NCBI GenBank assembly: GCA_020050965.1
Contig: JAGVJV010000264.1
Coordinates: forward strand, 1 to 9,969
DNA length: 9,969 nucleotides
Direction: 5' to 3'
Source: Parachlamydiales bacterium
Lineage (GTDB): Bacteria; Chlamydiota; Chlamydiia; Chlamydiales; Rhabdochlamydiaceae
Of the stretch, positions 6,348-9,969 are shown piece after piece (the stretch's first letter is position 1; each line of letters begins with the position of its first letter). Below the pieces are notes generated by a model. The model searched no databases. It worked only from the letters and a program-made list of their open reading frames with translations, and was not told the DNA's origin. The translations under genes were made by a program, and so were the position numbers.

Positions 6348-6425
6348 GTGTGAATTTGAGACTCATGCGAAAGCTCTCGCGATCCTTTTTGACGCCTTTG
6401 GAATGAAAGCGCTAGATGCCGAAAT
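6331..6425. repeat. Probable dispersed repeat covering the ankyrin 3' end and the gap to epmB
   Basis: Part of this stretch recurs in the window. 6379-6403 matches 5367-5390 inside palindrome 1 (GCGATC, then TTTTTGACGC, then TTTG and AA, with few differences). 6351-6385 resembles 9902-9934 (GCGAAAGCTC-Y-CGCGAT core; most differences are T/C). The GACCCGCCTAT at about 6335-6345 echoes AACCCGCCTAT at 5389-5399 and GACCCGCCCAT near 5566. A short hairpin, GCGA-AAGCTC-TCGC (6367-6380), is followed by a T5 run at 6386-6390 and might act as a weak terminator for the ankyrin gene. A plus-strand frame through the gap reads like protein (KCEFETHAKALAILFDAFG from 6346) but has no start. Family identity is inferred from these internal matches only. 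Confidence 0.45.
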
Positions 6426-7376
6426 TCAGGTTAATACTGTCTTATTTTTCTCACCTGGAATTTCGATCGCATATTTAGGAATGGCATAACCTGGAAGAGA
6501 TGCACGCAGCTGCTCTAGCAATTTTTTCCCTTTTTCAATCTCTACTTCAAAATGGGCTGCACCTTCCACTTTATCTAATTGGTTTAAGTAGTAAGGAAGA
6601 ATGCCACGATGGATGAGTCTTTCGAAAAGGGCCTTTAACGTGTCAAAATCGTCGTTTACGCCTTTTAGTAGCACAGTATGCGCAAGGATGGGGATTCCGA
6701 GCCTTTGAATCGATTTAAGGGCGCTTAGGACCTCTTCATCGAGCTCTCTGGGATGATTGGAGTGAACGATGAAGACGATCTGTTTGGGACAATTTTGCAA
6801 TAGTTGGAGAAACTCGGCATCAATTCTCTCTGGAATGCCGATGGGGAAACGGGTGTGAAAGCGGATGATCTTCAGATGGTCGATGGCGCAGAGCCTAGCA
6901 AAAAGTTGCTCTAGATCGCGATTGCTTAAGGAGAGGGGATCTCCTCCACTTAAGATGATCTCTTGCAGCGAGGGGTCATTTTGAATGAAGGCAATTTCCT
7001 CTTCAAAGGTGCTCTTCTCTTCATAGTCGTAGTTTTTCCGGAAGCAGAAACGGCAATTCATGGCGCAAGTTGAAGTTGTCAGCATGAGCGCGCGGCCTTC
7101 ATATTTCTGGAGCAGCTTTTTACTGTGGCAAAATGTCGCATCCTGAACCGGATCATCGACAAAGCCGAGCGCTGGCCGTGTTTCTTCGGCCAAAGGGACG
7201 AACTGGCGCAAGATGGGGTCATTTAAATCGCCTTTGACGATTTTATTTGCGAGGCGCACTGGGAGATTGAGGGGGAAGCGAGGATTTGAACTCAGCTTGA
7301 TCCTATCGATTTGTAAAAACTCGGCCAATTGATCTAAATGGCGAAAATTGGTTCTTTGGATTTTTCTCCAGTTCAT
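6426..7376 (-). CDS. epmB: EpmB-type lysine 2,3-aminomutase (radical SAM), EF-P modification
   Basis: Radical SAM, PLP-dependent aminomutase of the KamA/EpmB family. In Escherichia coli EpmB converts L-lysine to (R)-beta-lysine, which EpmA attaches to elongation factor P to relieve ribosome stalling at polyproline. 316 residues from the ATG at 7376, which is preferred over an in-frame TTG three codons earlier; neither has a strong ribosome site. The CxxxCxxC iron-sulfur motif is TCAMNCRFCF (C104, C108, C111), followed by ILSGGDPL (141-148), the HTRFPIGIPERI block, HTVLLKGVND, and ILPYYLNQLDKVEGAAHF. The ending LPGYAIPKYAIEIPGEKNKT carries a terminal lysine (K312) that aligns with the PLP lysine of the family. 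The short length without the extra C-terminal domain of catabolic KamA favours EpmB. Neither epmA nor efp is nearby. A stand-alone beta-lysine maker is the alternative. Confidence 0.88.
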   Translation of the reverse strand: MNWRKIQRTNFRHLDQLAEFLQIDRIKLSSNPRFPLNLPVRLANKIVKGDLNDPILRQFVPLAEETRPALGFVDDPVQDATFCHSKKLLQKYEGRALMLTTSTCAMNCRFCFRKNYDYEEKSTFEEEIAFIQNDPSLQEIILSGGDPLSLSNRDLEQLFARLCAIDHLKIIRFHTRFPIGIPERIDAEFLQLLQNCPKQIVFIVHSNHPRELDEEVLSALKSIQRLGIPILAHTVLLKGVNDDFDTLKALFERLIHRGILPYYLNQLDKVEGAAHFEVEIEKGKKLLEQLRASLPGYAIPKYAIEIPGEKNKTVLT

Positions 7377-7451
7377 AGGGATCAATTGTAGTAGAAAAAA
7401 TGTTTGATTTCAAGGCTGTAAATTTGTTATTTAAAAAAGCGGAGGGAATTT

Positions 7452-7745
7452 ATGAAAACACATGGAATTTTACTATTTTTGCTATTAATTTTAGCTGTAA
7501 GTAGTTGTGAAAAAAAAGAGCGCTTTCCTTGCGTAGGTAAGGAAGCATGCCTTAATGATCCCGATTGTCTCTGCTGGTGTTCTCAGATCTGCAATTGGAG
7601 AAAGAAAACCGCAAAAGATAATCCAGTTTATATTGAGAATGACCCTTATGGGAAACATTGTTATTGTAAACAGTGGGATTATGATCATTACGAAGATAAT
7701 TGCATTCTAAATAAAGGGGTTAAAGAACCCGCAGATGCTAAATAG
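7452..7745 (+). CDS. Small Cys-rich lipoprotein
   Basis: 97-residue predicted lipoprotein of unknown function. The N-terminus MKTHGILLFLLLILAVSSC is a lipoprotein signal peptide with a V-S-S-C lipobox, so C19 should be acylated and the mature protein anchored to a membrane facing the periplasm. Nine further cysteines follow (C27, C33, C39, C41, C43, C47, C70, C72, C84), crowded in a DPDCLCWCSQIC block and a HCYC pair, which suggests disulfide cross-linking, as in other Cys-rich envelope proteins of Chlamydiae, or metal binding. A strong GGAGGG site lies five bases before the ATG. The gene is divergent from epmB across about 75 bp, and its last 8 bases overlap the convergent end of murA. No catalytic motif or recognised domain is visible. 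Confidence 0.78.
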   Translation: MKTHGILLFLLLILAVSSCEKKERFPCVGKEACLNDPDCLCWCSQICNWRKKTAKDNPVYIENDPYGKHCYCKQWDYDHYEDNCILNKGVKEPADAK

Positions 7746-9084
7746 AGGCTAGTGTATCTACGCGTTGGATCTGGGCTCCAAGAGACTGAAGCTTGCCAGT
7801 TAAGTTCTCGTACCCCCGGTCTAAATAGTGGACTCCGGAAATGGTGCTCTCCCCATCGGCTATTAGGGCAGCTAGGACGTAGGCAAATCCGGCCCTTAGG
7901 TCGGGAACGATGATGTCTTTGGCCACCAGGGGCGTGGGCCCTTTAATGATGATGCTATGCTCGAAATGTTTTGAGGCAAAGCGACATTCTTTTCCTCCGA
8001 GGCAATGGGTAAAGAGTTCGATATCGGCCCCCATTTCCTTGAGGGTTTTTGCATAGCCAAAACGGTTTTCGTAGATGGTCTCATGGATGATCGAGATTCC
8101 ATGGGCTTGGGTCATCAATACTACAAAAGGCTGCTGCCAATCGGTCAAAAAGCCGGGGTGGACGTCAGTTTCAATATGGAGTCCCCCTTTCAAGGGCCCT
8201 TGATAGAAAAATTCGATCCCATTTTGTTTGACTGTGTAGCCTCCGCCCATCTTGCGCAGCTTATTCAAGAAAGAGATCATGTCTTGATGCTGAGCTCCTT
8301 CAACAAAGACTCGCCCTTGGGTGCTGATCGCCGCCATTCCAAAGGATGCTGCTTCGATTCTGTCGGTAATGACGGCATGCTGCACTTCATTGAAGACTGT
8401 GGTCTCTTCGATCCGAATGGTCCGGTCGACATCGACGAAAATGATCGCTCCGAGCTTTTGTAGAAAGAGGATCAGATCGATGATTTCTGGCTCAATGGCC
8501 GCATTTTTGATGACGGTGGTTCCTTTTGCTCGGACGGCGGCCATGATTGTATTTTCGGTGGCGCCAACGGAGGGGAATGGTAGTTCGATGAGGGTTCCTT
8601 TTAATCCATATTGGGCTTGGGCAAAATAGGCCCCTTCACGCTTCATCTCCCGGAACTCAATGTTAGCGCCGAGTTTTTTTAGGGCGTCGATATGGAAATC
8701 GATTGGGCGAGGGCCGATTTTGCAGCCCCCCGCAGTAGGGACGATGATTGCCTCATCGGTGCGGCCAAGCAGCGCTCCAATCATCAAAATCGGAATGCGA
8801 TTGGCTCCTGAAAAACGTTGTGGAATATAGGAGGTTTTCAGCTCTTTCGTTTGGATCTCAAGAACGCCTGCGGCTCTATCCCAAACGATTTCGCTGCCGA
8901 TCTCTTGGCACAGATCAACGGTGATTTCCACTTCTTGAATGTTTGGAACATTGAAAAACGTGCACTTTTTATCGCACAAAAGCGAAGCGACGAGAAGCTT
9001 GGTGATCGCATTTTTTGCACCTGCTGCCCGCACTGTTCCTTCGAGAGGAACTCCGCCTGAAATTTTCATCACTTCGTGTGTCAT
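7738..9084 (-). CDS. murA: UDP-N-acetylglucosamine 1-carboxyvinyltransferase (MurA)
   Basis: Transfers enolpyruvate from PEP to UDP-GlcNAc, the first committed step of peptidoglycan precursor synthesis, in the cytosol. 448 residues, slightly longer than the usual 420 or so. EPSP-synthase-like repeats are evident. Key positions: GAKNAI with K24 and N25; the mobile loop AGGCKIGPRPIDFHI with catalytic C121 and R126; TDWQQPF with D315; and DLRAGFAYVLAAL with R397. The loop has TAGGC instead of the more common PGGC, and the preceding SGANRIPILMIGALL differs from the usual Ser-rich stretch, so this is a somewhat divergent MurA. The Cys matters because Chlamydia MurA is known to have Asp at this position, which gives fosfomycin insensitivity. 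The ATG at 9084 lies seven bases after the stop of the upstream ATP-grasp gene; M6 (MKISGG) is an alternative start. The end overlaps the convergent lipoprotein gene by 8 bases. Confidence 0.96.
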   Translation of the reverse strand: MTHEVMKISGGVPLEGTVRAAGAKNAITKLLVASLLCDKKCTFFNVPNIQEVEITVDLCQEIGSEIVWDRAAGVLEIQTKELKTSYIPQRFSGANRIPILMIGALLGRTDEAIIVPTAGGCKIGPRPIDFHIDALKKLGANIEFREMKREGAYFAQAQYGLKGTLIELPFPSVGATENTIMAAVRAKGTTVIKNAAIEPEIIDLILFLQKLGAIIFVDVDRTIRIEETTVFNEVQHAVITDRIEAASFGMAAISTQGRVFVEGAQHQDMISFLNKLRKMGGGYTVKQNGIEFFYQGPLKGGLHIETDVHPGFLTDWQQPFVVLMTQAHGISIIHETIYENRFGYAKTLKEMGADIELFTHCLGGKECRFASKHFEHSIIIKGPTPLVAKDIIVPDLRAGFAYVLAALIADGESTISGVHYLDRGYENLTGKLQSLGAQIQRVDTLASI

Positions 9085-9091
9085 GAGCCCA

Positions 9092-9969
9092 TTATGTATA
9101 TCGAATGATAATTTGTCTTGAAAATTTCGTTTGGCCGATTTTTATAGGGAGAGGACCTGGCTCATTAGAGGGGATATAAGCCATTTCTACCCTCTGATGG
9201 GGATGATGTTTTCGTTGCACCATCAATGTTGCCCACCCCATAGTTTTGCGAGCGTTAATTTCGACAATCGGCTGCAGGAGTTTGTCCCCATAGATCATCG
9301 CATCAAAACCAACTTCGCCAAAAAAGCCCCAATCAGCCATCTCTTCGAGGACTTCTTCTGCTTTTTGTTTTTGTGCATTGATGAAGGCAGAATACTGCTG
9401 CTCCAATTTGAGATCTCCAACAACATTGCTCAGGTGCGCTCCAGAAGGGGTTGTTTTGCAAAATGTGAGCCCGATGAATTCAATTGCCTTGTTTGGATAG
9501 ATCTTCCATTGGGTGCTAAAGTCGCAGATGCGATCGACCCACGGCTCTGCAATTACTGGAAGTCCAAGATCCCATTGCTCATGACAAAATGCTTTAGCTT
9601 TCGGATTGTTGGAAAATAAATGCCCTCTTCCAGCTGTTCCAAAACAGGTTTTAAGCACTACATCTTGGGGGATGAGATCGCCGGAGCGAAGGAGTTTGCC
9701 ACCCGGAAGCGGACTTTTGCCGAAGCTATAGGCTTTAGAATTGACCATTTTGATGAGGTCCCAATTGGGGATCTCATAGGCAATTCCTCGCTCATCTGCC
9801 CAAGCTTTAGCTAGGAGGGAAGCGCCCCAAGTCTCCAATTTTTTAAATGGAGGATGTTCGTTAAGCATCTCTGTGACTATACTGCGGTCGGCCTGAAACG
9901 TTGATTTGGACCCACGCGAAAGCTCCCGCGATTCAACGATCGTAAACGGGTCAATATTAGTAATATGAA
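9092..9969 (-). CDS. ATP-grasp domain protein (5' end beyond the window)
   Basis: Probable ATP-dependent carboxylate-amine/thiol ligase of unknown substrate. An ATG at 9868 gives 258 residues, but the frame stays open without a stop for 34 more codons to the window edge. Only about 43 residues would then precede the NSK that begins the ATP-grasp part, shorter than a normal pre-ATP-grasp domain, and the ATG lacks a clear ribosome site. The real start is therefore probably outside. Numbered from 9868: VNSKAYSFGKSPLPGG (42-57), the nucleotide-binding VVLKTCFGTAGRGH (70-83), EPWVDR (108-113), GFFGEVGFDAM (181-191), and the Mg-binding VEINARKTMGW (202-212). These fit the ATP-grasp order. It ends seven bases before murA on the same strand, so the two are likely one transcript; a role in envelope or precursor metabolism is suggested only by that linkage. 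Confidence 0.75.
   Translation of the reverse strand, partial: HITNIDPFTIVESRELSRGSKSTFQADRSIVTEMLNEHPPFKKLETWGASLLAKAWADERGIAYEIPNWDLIKMVNSKAYSFGKSPLPGGKLLRSGDLIPQDVVLKTCFGTAGRGHLFSNNPKAKAFCHEQWDLGLPVIAEPWVDRICDFSTQWKIYPNKAIEFIGLTFCKTTPSGAHLSNVVGDLKLEQQYSAFINAQKQKAEEVLEEMADWGFFGEVGFDAMIYGDKLLQPIVEINARKTMGWATLMVQRKHHPHQRVEMAYIPSNEPGPLPIKIGQTKFSRQIIIRYT

Noticed and set aside
5137..6380. Recurring GAAAGCT hairpins as a CRISPR array or tRNA-like genes
   Set aside because: Spacing is irregular, repeats are too short and the arms differ; no cloverleaf can be drawn.
7386..7451. Sigma-70 promoter for the lipoprotein (TTGATT at 7404-7409 with TTATTT)
   Set aside because: The -10 match is too poor to call, though a promoter must lie in or near this divergent gap.
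8005..8463. 152-codon plus-strand frame opposite murA
   Set aside because: Shadow of the murA coding strand, with no start signal and no recognisable domain.
9131..9619. 162-codon plus-strand frame opposite the ATP-grasp gene
   Set aside because: Antisense to conserved ATP-grasp motifs, with no independent evidence.

Overview
The window looks like a piece of a Chlamydiae chromosome, most likely an environmental or Chlamydia-like lineage (Parachlamydiales in the broad sense) rather than Chlamydia itself. This rests on protein content: a leucine dehydrogenase-type enzyme, an ArgRS and a MurA close together (argS and murA are neighbours in Chlamydia trachomatis, from memory), a short ankyrin protein, and small Cys-rich secreted proteins. 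No rRNA or other firm taxonomic marker is present, so the placement is an inference.

Layout. Positions 2-2850 (+) hold the 3' part of a Glu/Leu/Phe/Val dehydrogenase, overlapping argS by one base. A convergent HXXEE-family membrane protein follows (2865-3332, -). Divergent from it is a tight three-gene cassette (3454-5083, +): a small secreted peptide ending in a Cys motif of the EGKCG type, a DUF692/MNIO oxidase, and a DUF2063/HvfC-like partner. This is the architecture of the HvfABC/bufferin (Gig) RiPP systems, which make Cys-modified, copper-binding peptides. It is the most interesting content of the window.

Positions 5084-5696 are non-coding and hold two unrelated, very large imperfect palindromes (about 164 and 169 bp). 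An ankyrin-repeat gene (5697-6347, +) follows directly, and its 3' end runs into what looks like another repeat (6331-6425). Downstream are an EpmB/KamA-type radical SAM enzyme (-), a Cys-rich lipoprotein (+), and a convergent two-gene unit on the minus strand: an ATP-grasp protein that is open to the window edge, then murA.

How the parts work together. The dehydrogenase, argS, epmB and murA are housekeeping: amino-acid catabolism, tRNA charging, probable EF-P modification, and the first committed step of peptidoglycan synthesis. The MNIO cassette, the ankyrin gene with its repeat-rich flanks and the lipoprotein look like accessory genes lying between argS and murA. The MNIO cassette plausibly makes an exported metal-binding peptide, which could matter for copper stress inside a host vacuole. 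That role is inferred from the family and not shown by this sequence.
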